From contig CM043962.1 in the NCBI GenBank assembly GCA_014529385.2, positions 35,431,598-35,495,597 of the forward strand: DNA of 64,000 nucleotides, given 5' to 3'. Every line of letters begins with the position of its first letter. The first letter of the stretch is position 1. Made by a program: the position numbers and the translations under genes. This stretch comes from Adiantum capillus-veneris. Taxonomy: Eukaryota; Streptophyta; Polypodiopsida; Polypodiales; Pteridaceae. A model generated the notes under the pieces. The model was not told the origin of the DNA and did not search any database. It saw only the letters and a program-made list of their open reading frames with translations. Below, piece by piece: positions 1-10,912 of the stretch.

Positions 1-1040
1 TGTGTCCTTCACTACCTTTTCCCTCTTTTTCTTTGGCTTTTCAGATAGATCCTTTGTTTGTTCAATATCTTTCCCTTTTCCCTTAGAGCTTTTACGCTGC
101 ATCGCCGCATCCACATCCATAGGACTAACAGGTATATTAATCACCCAGGCCAACATCGGAGCTGCGAAGCATTGAAAGCTAGATTGCACCTGAGCTCTGA
201 ATCTTTTAGCCCGAGACTGTAAAGAGGTAAATAAAATTTGATGAAAGCCACATGGGATGGTGTGGATGAGGCAGTATAGGCCTTCGCAGTGCGAGAATAT
301 AGTAGGCACGTCACATCTGGCCTTGCCCTTGCCGACTTTAGGATCTCTGACCAAAAAGTAATACTTGAAAATGGACCAGAGCTGTTTATTCCTTGCATAG
401 TCAGCATGATTCGTACTGAGTAGTTCTTTGCATGCCTCGATTGTCGCATCTTTCGAAAGTTGGGAATAGGTGCACGTAGCGGGTTTCACTGCAGGAAAAG
501 TTGTCATCCCCAAGGCGTTACCTATTCGTGTAGCAGTCAGTGGGTGTCCTCTGACTTTGGGAAAAAACTTGAGGAGTGCATGCACCATATCCATGGGAAT
601 ATCCAAAGGCAGATCGATGTCTGCTAATGCTGAAAATCCTAGCTTGTGTAGCTGGTCTTTTGATAGGACTTCTCGAAGCGACGAATGAGGCTGCTGCAGA
701 TGGAAGTTCAATGTGAACTTGGTTTGGGTTTTGGAAGAAGGAGACCGAGGAATTGGATGACCTAGTACCTGCATGATGGTTTTTCTCTTCTTTTGGTTCT
801 TTACGGCTTCTTCTTCTTCATCCTCTTCTTCCTCTTCCTCGTTGCTCGAAGACTCTGAGTCGGAAGCAGAGCTTGATTCGGACTCCTTGTAATTTTCATC
901 ACTGTGATCAGTAGAGGACACATCAGTGAGGCCATGGCTGGATGTATCCACATCCTCTTCCTCTGCAGAACTTTGGGATGTCTCAGTTGGCCTCTCTGGA
1001 GAGAGAGCTTTTTTTTTCCTTGTTTGCTTGTACCAGCCAT
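1..1040 (-). pseudogene. Unrecognised protein, N-terminal part, runs off left edge, one frameshift
   Basis: A - strand frame stays open from about 1008 to position 1 (roughly 335 codons) without a stop. A start at 1040 (Met-Ala-Gly-Thr) enters it only if the nine-base A run (T run 1009-1017 on +) had one more base, so one nucleotide is probably missing there. The first in-frame ATG after the shift is at 774-772. The N-terminus is very rich in Ser, Asp and Glu (about 840-960). It is followed by a compact, ordered-looking stretch with scattered Cys, Trp and aromatic residues and a Lys-rich end near position 1. I recognise no family. It lies downstream of element A's pol on the same strand and could be an extra ORF of a retroelement or a host gene; neither is shown. 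Confidence 0.45.
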
Positions 1041-1239
1041 TTTAAAGAGAACTTCCTGGTTGTGTCAATCTGCAGTGTGCACTGCGAACTCTGAAAAAGC
1101 TTGAATACGCAAGAAACGAATAGCTTGTCCTTTCAAAGCGATGGAGGCAGCGGATGATGAGTTAAAAAAGCTATGGCTGTTTTAAAGCACGCGATGGTTT
1201 GAAAAAATGATGGGTTCTGATTGCTAATCGATGGATGCA

Positions 1240-1745
1240 GGCGGAATTGGGCGAGGGGTTTAGGTAGGTTAAGGTCGAGGGGATGCGTAGAGGATAGGGG
1301 CGAGGGAGTAAGGGAGGTAGGGTCGAGGGATATTTAGAGGATAAGGGCGAGGGGAGAGGGTGGGTAGGGGCGAGGGGGAAATAGTGGATAGGGGCGAGGG
1401 GGGAGAGAGTGGGTATGGGCGAGGGGGTTGAGGGTGGGTAGGGGCGAGGGGGGAGAGAGTGTGTATGGGCGAGGGTGATGAGGGTGGGTAGGGGCGAGGG
1501 GGAATAAGTGGATAGGGGCGAGGGGGTTGAGGGTAGGTAAGGGCGAGGGGGAATAAGTAGATAGGGGCAAGGGGGGACATAGTGGGTAGGGGCTAGGGGG
1601 TTGAGGGCAGGTAAGGGCGAGGGGAGTAAGGGAGGGTAGGGGCGAGGGGTTGGTATAGAGTAGGGGTGAGTGTGTTTGTGGAGAGGTTAGGGGCGAGGGG
1701 GTGTGGATGTGTAGGTAGTGACGATGGGGTTGGGGTTGGGATAGG
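1240..1745. repeat. G-rich minisatellite, about 25-bp unit
   Basis: About twenty degenerate copies of a 24-25 bp unit built on GGGTAGGGGCGAGGGG. Adjacent units alternate between a TTG-type and a GAG/AAT-type ending, giving a 50-bp higher-order period around 1390-1620. The + strand is strongly G-rich with four G runs per unit or pair. Proline-rich open frames seen here on the - strand are a by-product of the repeat. Confidence 0.85.
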
Positions 1746-2471
1746 TAGGGCGCAGCGATCACACTCGGTACAAAGTGATAAAAGTGATAGCAGAAGCAAA
1801 GAGAAGGTACAAAGTGCTAATTTTTGAGCAGCTACAAATTTCGAGCAGATAAAAGGGAGGGTAATTTTGACTCATTAGGAGATTAAGGTTCCTACAGCAA
1901 AGCTGAAAGCTTAATGGCACCAAAGGTTTTTGCTGCTATTGGAATCAAAGTTCTTTGACATAAACTCTGCCATATTCTTCCCATAGACAGTATGGCATTG
2001 GGAGTCTCATCAAGTCAAGTCCTTGATTACACCTTGTTCATTATCCCAGGACATCTAAGCAGAGTCCCCAAGAGTCCCGAGGTAGATTCCACTTGTCAAA
2101 CTGAACAAAACCACTCCGACGAGAAGCTTGACTGAAAGCTTAACTCGAAGGACCTTAATACTTAACCGCAAATAACACTGAGAATAGAAACAATTAGAGG
2201 AGTGACTGGTTAGAGGAGTGACTGGACTGTAGAAGTTCACGATAATACCCAATTACCAGGACTTAGTGGAGAAAGATATCTTAGAGGAAAGGCGGAAACT
2301 TACAGACATAGCAAAAATTGAGACAGTAACAGAGCATCCATTCTGGTGGAAAGCTAATCGTGAGGAGAGCATAACTGAGACAGTAACAGAACACCCGTTC
2401 TGATGGAAAGATATTGGGGAGGAGAGAGATGGGACATAGAACCTACAGATGGCGGGATAGTTGCAGACCCT
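1746..2471. other. Non-coding stretch downstream of element A pol
   Basis: No convincing gene. The only visible structure is a 57-bp tandem duplication at about 2321-2434 (unit beginning AGACAGTAACAG, second copy from 2378, with several substitutions). As this is the 3' side of element A it should hold its 3' untranslated region and LTR, but I could not identify LTR ends here. Confidence 0.4.
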
Positions 2472-3041
2472 TTACTCAGAGGAGTAATAGCACTTGATTC
2501 TGGAGCCATTTACCAGTGGCAAAGGAACGCCTTCCAAAGTGACTAACTGGACAGCCCCCTGTGGCAAAACCTCCTGTACTCTAAAGGGCCCTTGCCAAGC
2601 TGGAACCAGCTTCTTTGCTTTTTTCAAATATTTTGCCTGATAGAGTAGCACCAATGTGCCTTGCGTTATTTTTGGCTTTCTGAGGTGGCGATCATGCCAC
2701 GCTTTGCGACGAAGTTGTTCCGCTTGCAGAGCACGAGAAGCTAAAAGGCGGCTTTCATCCAATAAGGTGAGATGGGAGATAGAGGTAGATTCCATGCCCC
2801 AACTTGCACGCAAACTGCCCACCCTAGGGGAACCGGAGTTGAACTCAAATGGAGCTATGGCTTCCAAACCGAAAGCGAGTTGAAAAGGCGTTTGATTCGT
2901 TGTTGCTTTGAAAGATGTGCGGTATGCCCAAAGAGTGCCGTGCACAGCCTGAGCCCACGATGCTGGATGGAGATGACATGCTTTCCTCAGTAGGGCGATC
3001 AGAACCTTGTTGGTGCTCTCGGCCTGTCCATTGGCTCTAGG
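2472..3041 (-). pseudogene. Integrase C-terminal part of element A
   Basis: Continues the pol frame after TAA 3042. It begins with the PRANGQAEST segment carrying the integrase catalytic Glu. It then shows the conserved AYRTSFKATTNQTPFQLAFG motif near 2925-2865, a Leu-rich helix and the GPFRVQEVLPQGAVQL C-terminal barrel near 2590-2530, and ends at a TGA/TAA boundary near 2472. I see no chromodomain after it, unlike elements B and C, so A belongs to a different gypsy lineage. Confidence 0.75.
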
Positions 3042-3044
3042 TTA

Positions 3045-5144
3045 ATAAGAGCACGACTTGCGATGAAAAATCTTGTAAATGGCCAGCAAATTTGAGATCA
3101 TGTCATTGACAAAATGACTGCCTCTATCACTGGTGATCTCTAAGGGACATCCAAATCTGCATAAAATGTTTTCATATAAAAATTTGGCCACAGTATTGCC
3201 AATGCAATCTACTGTCACTAGTACCTCTGCCCACTTTGTTGCATAGTCTGTAGCCACTAGCAGATATTTGCGATTACCTGGTTGAGCCCGGGGATATATT
3301 GGTCCCACAAAGTCCAAACCCCATCGCTCAAAAGGTAGCCACGCCATCGAGACCTGCAAAGGACGGTTGGATTGCTTACTCGGCTTTGGCCCACATCTCT
3401 GGCACACATCACAAACCTTAGAATATGCTATTGCATCCTTAAAAATGTAGGGCCACCACAGACCACTCTGTAGAATCTTCTGAGCAATGATGTGACCAGG
3501 GTAATGGCCACTAGTGGGACCATTGTGGGCATCCTCCAGAATATGCTCCACCTCATGAGGCGAGACACAACGCTTCAGAACACCATCTGGTCCCGCTTTG
3601 TAGAGCTGGCTCAGAGTGAAAGGCCTGGACTTCAACAACAATCTCCTCTTTTGCAGTGGGGATGCCCTCTCTGGGTACAGCCCAATAGATAGAAAATGTA
3701 GGACCTCGCCGTACCATTCCGGTGTTGTATCTATTTTAAAAAGATTGCTATCTGGAAAGTCATCCGCAATCCCGGTAGCTTCTTCGCCTGTGTAAATGCG
3801 AGAGAGGTGGTCAGCCATTACATGATGCTTACCAGGACGGAGTACCACTTCAAAATCAAACTCCTGGAATAGGAGGAGCCATCGCCATACTCGACCTGCA
3901 ACCTGTGGCTTATTAAGCAGATAGCGCAAGGCATGGTGATCACTGATAACTGTGAAGTGGACCCCTAGCAAATAGTGACGAAATTTGTGTAGAGCATACA
4001 CTATAGCCAATCCTTTCCTCTCTGTGGTGCTATAGTTTCGCTCTGCTTTGGTGAGCAGGCAACTTGCATAATGTACAGGGCGATCCAAGTTGAACTCTTT
4101 GCTAGGTTGAGTCAGCACAACACCCACAACCAGCAGACTGGCATCTGTATGCACATGAAAAGGTAGGGCCCAATCCAGGGCAACTAGAATAGGCGCTTCA
4201 GTGAGACGTTTTTTGAGGTATGCAAATGCTTCGTCCTCAGGTGTTGACCACCGGAAGGGAACAGCAGCACTGGTGAGCCGGGTCAATGGTTGAGCCACAT
4301 GTGCATACATACGTATAAACCTGCGATGATAGCCGGTGTGGCCCACAAAGCTCTGAACATCTTTGGAATTTATGGGAGGAGGTAACTTCAAGATGGCCAC
4401 TATCTTCTCTGGGTCAGGTGCCAAACCTTGAGCAGACACCACATGGCCCAACAGTGTGCCCTTTGTGACCAAAAAATGACATTTGTTCGGATTGAGCTTC
4501 AAACGTGCCTTTCTGCACCCGAGGAAGACTGCAGAGAGCTGAGCAAGATGCTCCTTTAGATTTTCTACTGGGGTCGAACATTGAGCACCCGAGAAGGTGG
4601 AAAAGTCATCCATGAATATGCGAAGGTGATCAGTAAACAGAGGACAAAAGATGAGATATACTATGCGATTGAAAGAAGGCGGTGCATTTTTAAGCCCAAA
4701 AGACATTCTAGTGTAGATGAAAATACCCCAGGGAGTCACAAAAGCTGTTTTGATTTGGTCGTCAGGATGTATTCCTAACTGATTGTAGCCGCTGAACCCG
4801 TCCATAAAACTATACAATACATGGCCAGCGACATCTTCGAGGACTCTCTCAATGAAAGGTGTCGGAAATCCATCCGGGATTGTGATCTTATTCAGAGCCT
4901 GATAGTCGACACAAACTCGAATTTTGTTGGACTGCTTCTTTGGGGCAATAACCATAGGAGACAACCATTCTGAGTGCTCTACTGGTACAATAATACCTGC
5001 TTCTTGCATTTTTTCCAACTCGATTTTGACTGCTTCTGCATACTTGGGATTCAGTTTGTAAGCCCGTCCTCTGACCGGCTTAGCCCCCTCAACCAGAGGA
5101 ATTGTGTGGACTCCTAGCTCTGCTGGGATTCCTTCTAAATCGTG
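3045..5144 (-). pseudogene. Reverse transcriptase, RNase H and integrase of element A
   Basis: Domains in order. RT carries VCVDYQALNKIT near 4930-4890, the FMDGFSGYNQ region near 4800, SFGLKNAPPSF near 4695 and the catalytic FMDDF near 4610. RNase H carries HTDAS near 4160-4145, a TTERKGLAIVYAL helix and SDHHALRYLL near 3940. The integrase zinc finger is HX(n)H..CDVCQRC near 3510-3395, and the DDE core shows Asp in WGLDFVGP near 3320 and Asp in ITSDRGSHF near 3130. A TAA at 3042-3044 falls just before the segment holding the catalytic Glu, which is intact in the continuing frame. The proteins would copy element RNA and insert the cDNA. A single nonsense change separates this from an intact pol end. 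Confidence 0.85.
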
Positions 5145-5147
5145 CTA

Positions 5148-5840
5148 AGACAAGGCAAACACATCTTTGAAAGAGCGCACGAAGGAGATTACCAGATCGA
5201 GTAGAGCGGGGTGATCCCATAACCAAGTGGCTAATAAGATGGGCTGATGGTTGTCAAGGCCGCCTAGGTTGACCTCTCTGATTGGGTCAGGCGGTGCAGT
5301 GGTCGAGGCTGCGTCAGGGGGAGAAGACTGTGCCGCCTCTGTTAGCCTTTGGACATTATGAGCTGGCGTCTGATCAATGTTGAAATCAGCATACTCTTCC
5401 TGCAACCAACCTGATGGAAGCTCTGCAAATGGTAAATCCTCAGATACCTCAAAGTGCTCCGGCATGGGTGGAGAGTCAGATGGAGTAGAGGCTAAGGAGG
5501 GAGCTGGGGTGTTGGCCAACTCTTGCAAGGGAGACTTTTTTCCCCTTCTATGGTGGGTTATAGGCTCACCCAGGCCGACGGTTTCCATCAAGGGACCCTC
5601 TGAAGGATGGGCACCAGAGACTGGTCCACTTGGTTCTGACTCACTTGAGACTGGTCCACTTGGTTCTGGCTCACCTGGCTGACTGGGATTCCTGGTCTCA
5701 GGTGTAGCTTCAGATGTAGGATCAGGGGGAGAGGGTGAATCTGTTGGCAAAGGTTGAAGAGAGACTACGTAGCATGGCATCGAAGAGGTGGCTTCTAACC
5801 ACTGTAGTAAGTCTTCATCGGACCCATCGGGAGGGACCGG
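5148..5840 (-). pseudogene. Proline/serine-rich linker between protease and RT of element A
   Basis: Same frame as the protease upstream and the RT downstream. It is low-complexity, rich in Pro, Ser and Glu, and includes a near-perfect tandem duplication encoding EPSGPVS twice (about 5615-5680). The C-terminal part (SFVRSFKDVFALS) is the conserved segment just before gypsy RT. The stretch ends at TAG 5145-5147, after which RT-type sequence follows directly, so the stop is a point mutation. No catalytic role is expected of it. Confidence 0.65.
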
Positions 5841-5843
5841 CTA

Positions 5844-7065
5844 CACCAAGTCAGGGTTGGACTCTACTGACAAAGAGCTATGCTGAACGACCGGATCCAT
5901 ACCTCCTTCGAGACGAATTTGTTGCATTGGAGAGCCAGGAGTATGTATCCACATGGCGTCGGTTCCCCAGTCGTGAAGTGCTTTCGTATGTCGCAGCCAT
6001 GGCCTACCAATCAGCAAGGGATAACCTCCCTCTACCTGGGGAAGATTAACTACCACAAAATCCAAGTTAAAAGTGAAATCTTGTACCTTCAGAGGCACCT
6101 TGTCGACTATGCCCACTAGGTAGACTGTTCTCTGATCAGCCAATGTAACAGTGAAAGGAGCAGGTCGGGTAGGCTTTAGACCTAAGGCCATCATAGTGAA
6201 TTCGGGCATCAAATTGATTCCAGATCCTCCATCAACGATGACGCCGGATAGCTGGTGCCCAAGAATAGATACAGTGAGGCGAGGACTTTTATAATCGGTG
6301 AGGGGAGCAAATGGATAGGAAATCAAATAGGACTCTGAGGGCTGTACAGGGAGGTGCCCACCACTAGGCCCAGCCCCCGGGTACAGAGACTGAATGACTG
6401 ACAGGGTGTCACTTCTAAGTGTTGCATCGAGCCTTAGCATGTCGTATAGTGACACCTGCTGAAAAGTATTTTTCAAGATGGCTTCTGCTGTGGGCTTGGC
6501 GCCTTCGAACTGGGCTCCTTTTGTGACCTTAATCTGTTCCAAGTCAGCCACTGCTTCTAAGAAGGCTCCATCAATGTCAAATAACAAGGAAGTTGGTTTG
6601 CTCTGAGCAATTGGGAAGGACTTGTCCTTTGGGTCAGGTAGACCAGAGTGAGGAAGTGGAGACTGGCGAAGGGGACCTGTGGGTAGACTGAGACCAAGAG
6701 CTGCTCTTTGTGCCCGAGTAAGGACACCAGCAAGCTCCTCCACTTGCAGAGGCTTAACCACATGAGTAGCAGGTGAAGGTTGAGGCACGGTGTTCACAAT
6801 AATCAAATTTATCTTCGGAAAGGTGAATTCGGGCTGGTTCTGAGTCGAGCCTGAAGACGTGGATGCCCTTTGCTTGGGACAATCTTTACTATAGTGATCC
6901 TTCGAATCAGGGCAATGACGACAAGGAGGGGACCCCTCGGGTAAAGGACACTTGCTCTGATAATGCCCATATTCTCCGCATCTGTAGCAGAGTATGGGCC
7001 GATTGGAAGGACGAAACGGGGGACGAGGTGGTTGCTGCATGGAATTTGAGGCTGAGGTGTAGAAA
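5844..7065 (-). pseudogene. Zinc knuckle and aspartic protease of element A
   Basis: After the frameshift the frame contains a classical zinc knuckle (CYRCGEYGHYQSKCP, near 6995-6950) followed by a second Cys/His cluster. The retroviral-type aspartic protease has active-site motif VDGGSGINLM near 6230-6200 and the distal LLIGRPWL flap/helix motif near 6020. The residue after the catalytic Asp is Gly rather than Ser/Thr, a variant common in plant gypsy proteases. The protease would cleave the gag-pol polyprotein. The frame ends at TAG 5841-5843, then continues in the same frame, so this is a single nonsense change within pol. Confidence 0.8.
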
Positions 7066-7860
7066 CTTGGGGAAATGAGGGAGTACTGGCATGATAAAAA
7101 CTGTGGGGTGCAAAGTTGTTGTGCATACCTTGCTGCATAGGGGGTGTTGTCAGCAAAGGAGGCAACTGGTTTTGATGGCCGTAGGGTGAGACCATGTTGG
7201 ATGCAGGTGCTAGCCCTTGTTGGAGAGAAGGACCAAGATTTTGTTGTATTTGACACAATCCCTTGAGGTAGTAACAATCCTTATCCTCATGTCCAGATTT
7301 TTCACAGAAGTGGCAGTAAACCCGAAGGGGGCATTCCTGTGGTGGGTGCCCTGGAGAGCGGCATGAGCTACACCAAACCATAGCCTTAGTCTCTTGATGA
7401 CACTTGAGCTCTTCTAACTCGCGCTTAATCTGTTCCAATGCCTCATTATGTGTAGGCTTCTCTTGTCTAAGAGAGAAGGACCTCTCCTCTTGAAGAGCTC
7501 GTTGTAGCTTTAGGGCTTCCAGTTCCCTACGTAAAGAAGTTAAAGGATCAGTAGGACTACCTTCCGAGAACACAGAGGGAGTATCTATTTGAGGTGAGTT
7601 GTTGAAGAGCTTCTTAGCTCCCTCTATTCTAGTAGCAGCTGCGATGAACTCGTCGAGAGTGGCGTCGGATCGGAGACTCTCTCGGAGTTTTTGCTGAGAA
7701 GTTTTGGGAAGCGCCTTCTCCACCCACTTTTTAACCATGAATTCACCGGGTTGTTGGGGAAGCTTGGCCACAAGCGACTTAGTTTTCGTCATAAGCTCCG
7801 CAAAAGTCTCCTCAGGCTTGAGCACCATGTTGGCCAACTCATCCAACACCATGTGCGTGA
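7066..7860 (-). pseudogene. Gag fragment of element A with CCHC-like cysteine motifs
   Basis: The open frame begins with Met-Val-Leu-Asp-Glu and carries the distal half of a retrotransposon gag domain: a helical stretch with a KPEETF motif and an SLRSDATLDEF segment. A charged coiled-coil-like region (SLRRELEALKLQRALQEER) follows, then two Cys/His motifs (CSSCRSPGHPPQECP and CHFCEKSGHEDKDC) of CX2CX4HX4C type. Gag packages element RNA in virus-like particles. Compared with A', where the same residues continue in one frame into the next zinc knuckle, this copy lacks one nucleotide around 7065-7068, which shifts gag out of frame with pol. Residues upstream of 7860 do not look like gag. Confidence 0.75.
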
Positions 7861-8629
7861 CAATCTCACTCAAACAAATGAAAACTCTCTCAAACAGAAT
7901 GAAACACAGAAACAACGGATAACAACACAGAAACAATGGATAACAACAGAGACACAACAGTGGACCAGAACATGTGGACTCGACTAGCTCAAAGAACCAT
8001 GTACAGACTCTGGCGTGGCAGCACACTCAGCTCCAGCCCAGGACTCACAGGTACAAATGGGGTGTCGAGGCTCAGATGTGCAGGGATGGTGAAGCAGTGC
8101 TCCGTGTAAGACTTCCTCTAGACGACTACGTGCAAGATAAGATAGAACTGCCCCCAACACGACTACTCATATGTACAACCATGAGAGCCACCAACGGCCC
8201 ATAAATGTCCAGCCAGCTAAGTCTATCTCCAAACTGAGTGGTGGTGGTGACCTGGCCACGATGTCCACTAGACCACCGTAGGTACCCTACCACGTGTCAC
8301 TCCCAGCCCAAAGGGTCCGTCCAGTGTGAACCAGACCAACTGTAGCTAACTGTCCAACTGCCTGTCCTGTGAAGTGACACTGTAGCCCTGCTACAACACG
8401 ACTGGAGGTTCTCATCTCAATCAGGGCCTGCTCAGAGACGGTTCCAACCCTTTTCTTTGAGCTTCAGGGTGGGGGACATCTTCAGCAAGTTGCAGTAGAG
8501 GCCCCGCAGGTGGCAGTGCTGTTTTTAGAGGATCCGAGTAGTGGGCATCCATGGGAGGACTTGTGTCATAGATCCTGACCCAACAGCTCTTGAGTGAATA
8601 CTAGAGGCTGTGGGCTTGGGAGTGTTGTC
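7861..8629. other. Stretch with no recognisable gene
   Basis: Short direct repeats of AACACAGAAACAAYGGATAAC occur at about 7905-7950. The rest shows no coding pattern or terminal repeats I can support. An upstream extension of the gag frame to 8026 has low-complexity Cys/Leu composition and is not credible as gag. Confidence 0.4.
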
Positions 8630-9667
8630 CACTGGCACGAGTACAGTGGGATCCTGGTGAGTGGCTATGGAGGGATCCCTTCTCTTCTGCAGACCACCCA
8701 GGAGTCCCGTTCTTTCAGTACACTGTTCGACTGGGACGTCATATACTAGCGGCAGAGAGAGAGGCCCGCCCCGCTGCAACACCTCATTGGCAGGAGGAGG
8801 GTCTCACAGCTGAGTTCTTGGCAGGATTTTGGGAGAGGTTGTGGGACTCCAGACAGCCGAGGCGAGTCACCTTGTTTCAGTGGCTGGTCGCACACAGAGC
8901 TACAGCAGTTGGGAGCTGGCTAGTGCATAGTGGTCTCTCGGCCGCATGTGCAGCTTGTGACCATCTTGTGGAGAGTGAGCGTCACTGTCTTTGGGACTGT
9001 CCCTCGGCCCAGCAGGTGTGGCTACGAGTTCTTCGGCTGATGCCTGCTCTCTCCACGGCTCGACAGTAACTTGGGGAGCAGCGGCTTGGTCCACCCTCAC
9101 GGGCCCGGCACTTCAGTTTGAGCTATCTTTCACCAGCAGGATGATAGTGATGCAGGAGGGGCGACCTACACTTCAGCCTGCTACAGAGCTTACTCCACAG
9201 GAGTGGTGCAAGGAGAGAGAGGAGTGTTGGGAGCTCATCAGTGGCCTGACACTCTGGTTCATCTGGCGGGCCCGTTGCTTCCGCATCTTTGAGGCTCGCC
9301 CTGTGCCACCAGCAGAGACTGTTCACGATTTTTGGCTAGAGCTGATTCACACTCTCAAAGGACAGCTCGAGGGATTACAGGGCAGCTCCGACCGCATGCA
9401 AGAGCGCAGAGAGGCTTTCCTTCGACTCTGGCGTCCTGGGCCTTTCTACACCATGGTCAAGGGTGTACTCCGATGGCACTACCGACCACCTGTGTGGCTT
9501 TTCCCTCCCCCCATTTCTTGATTTAGCCCCATTGTACATATGCTGGTTTTTTCATTGGGAGAGTCTCCCATCATGGTTGTTGTAGCCTCTCTTGAAGAGG
9601 TGGTTGTAGCCCTATGGGCAGTTTCAGTAACTAATAGAAGGATCTTTTTCTCGGAAAAAAAAAGATC
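8630..9667 (+). mobile_element. LINE fragment, family L2, 3' part with A tail (copy a)
   Basis: A degenerate ORF2 C-terminus with the zinc-binding region found after LINE reverse transcriptases (zf-RVT type): WERLWDSRQPRRVTLFQWL, then CAACDHLVESERHCLWDCPSA at about 8950-9010. A helical tail ends with PVWLFPPPIS at 9520. The frame breaks near 8770 (one base) and at 9067, where two bases are missing relative to copy b (24541-25228). The 3' untranslated region ends GGATCTTTTTCTC followed by ten A residues (9658-9667), the usual poly(A) end of TPRT insertions. This family is distinct from the CT-associated LINE next door. Confidence 0.7.
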
Positions 9668-10912
9668 TGCGGCTGGCAAGCCATCACCAATTGTATTGTC
9701 TGCCAGCATGCAAACCAGTAGTTCAGAAGTAGGGAGTTTTTCACATATTGACAAATCCACACACCTCCCATATGAGGAACAAGAGCCTCCTTCATAAAAA
9801 GGCAGAGGTTTTAAACAAAGACCCTTACTGCCTTTGCAATCACCAAGCTCACAGTCTAGAGGCTCTCCAAGAGGGTCTTGGAACATATCTAAAACTGGGG
9901 AGGTGGATTGGAGAATGTAAGGAGGTACTACCCACGCACAGCAGAAAGCTGACCAAGAAAGGAATGTCTGAGCCTCCTCATCAAGGGCTTGTGATGCCAG
10001 ATATCAAATTCAGGGCACAAACATCCTAAGTGTGCCAAATAACACGGAGGCAAGCGGAGTCAGGTGAAACAAGTATTTTAACCATGCCAAAAAGCGCTTG
10101 AGCCTGTAGTAGCCTCATCTCAAGCTCTACAGGTTGACAATCTTGCCCACCTCTGCATGAACAAATTTGTCCCCTCAATAGGCCCTTTGACCAACTATGG
10201 GACCATCTTCAAGCTCGCTTTGTCTTCTTTCAAAAGAGAGATTTGGAGCATCGCCTTTGCAAAGACGATCAAGGGGGGTTTCATAGAGTCCCTATGAGGC
10301 AGTGTACAGGTTGCAGTCATGTCTGCTGCTGAAGGAGCTGAGCTATGAGTGAGAGATGCTTTACCACATAGGAGGAAACTTGGGGGGTGGGGGAGGAAAT
10401 AGCATGCAAGGGCGAGTAATACCAAGCTTTGGATGATTCTATCACAAAATAATGAATATATCGTGGCAGGTTGGCAGCATTTCTTACATAAGAGTGATTT
10501 TCGGTTTCAGACAAGTAAACAAGATTTGTGGGCTGTCCCCTAATCCCTCTCCAGGTGCTTTTGAAGGGCCCTACAAATGTCAAAGGATTGCCCCATACAC
10601 ACCTTACCATTTTAAATGCAGTGGATGATCTAAAATTCCCTCTAACATAGACAGTCCTTCAGCCAGCATACCGTGCACATTCAAAAAGGCCCTCTACACT
10701 TGGTATTGCAGGCATTCTTCTGTTGGACCTATTACAAAGGGTTCCCCTCTTTGTCTTCAGTTGGATACTTACTCGACTGTTGAGTACCTTTCTATGGGAC
10801 CACCCTTTCAAAAGATACTTCCTAATTTAGAGGACCCTCCAAGACAGAGGTCCTATGGGGGAGCCCTCTTACTCCAAACAGTGTAGGAAAGGCAAAGGTT
10901 GCATGGGCCAAC
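9668..10912. other. Stretch without a recognised gene, downstream of acyl-CoA synthetase exon 7
   Basis: No further exon of the synthetase could be found on the - strand, and no other coding pattern is convincing. It may be the start of a long intron of that gene or unrelated DNA joined by rearrangement. Confidence 0.4.

Larger units (their letters stand above)
2472..7860 (-). mobile_element. Ty3/gypsy element A, gag-pol, 5'-truncated
   Basis: A - strand gag-pol in the gypsy order: gag, zinc knuckles, protease, reverse transcriptase, RNase H, integrase. The pol part (7277 to 2472) is one reading frame interrupted only by TAG at 5841-5843, TAG at 5145-5147 and TAA at 3042-3044. Gag is offset by a single-base deletion near 7065. 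The gag N-terminus is absent upstream of about 7860, so the copy is 5'-truncated, and I found no LTRs. A second copy of the family (A', 32904-34636 and 40989-41040) allows the breaks to be placed by comparison. Confidence 0.85.

Noticed and set aside
1269-1799. Proline-rich proteins on the - strand
   Set aside because: They are translations of a G-rich minisatellite in three frames.
3042-5843. In-frame stops in element A pol as programmed readthrough or RNA editing sites
   Set aside because: The stops differ (TAG, TAG, TAA), lie at unrelated places including inside the integrase, and stop-removing editing is known for organelle transcripts, not nuclear retroelements. Point mutation is simpler.
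7040-7277. Programmed gag-pol frameshift in element A
   Set aside because: The related copy A' reads through this region in one frame; A lacks one base relative to it.
8525-8782. A - strand frame opposite the L2 LINE
   Set aside because: Shadow of the degenerate LINE ORF2 on the + strand.
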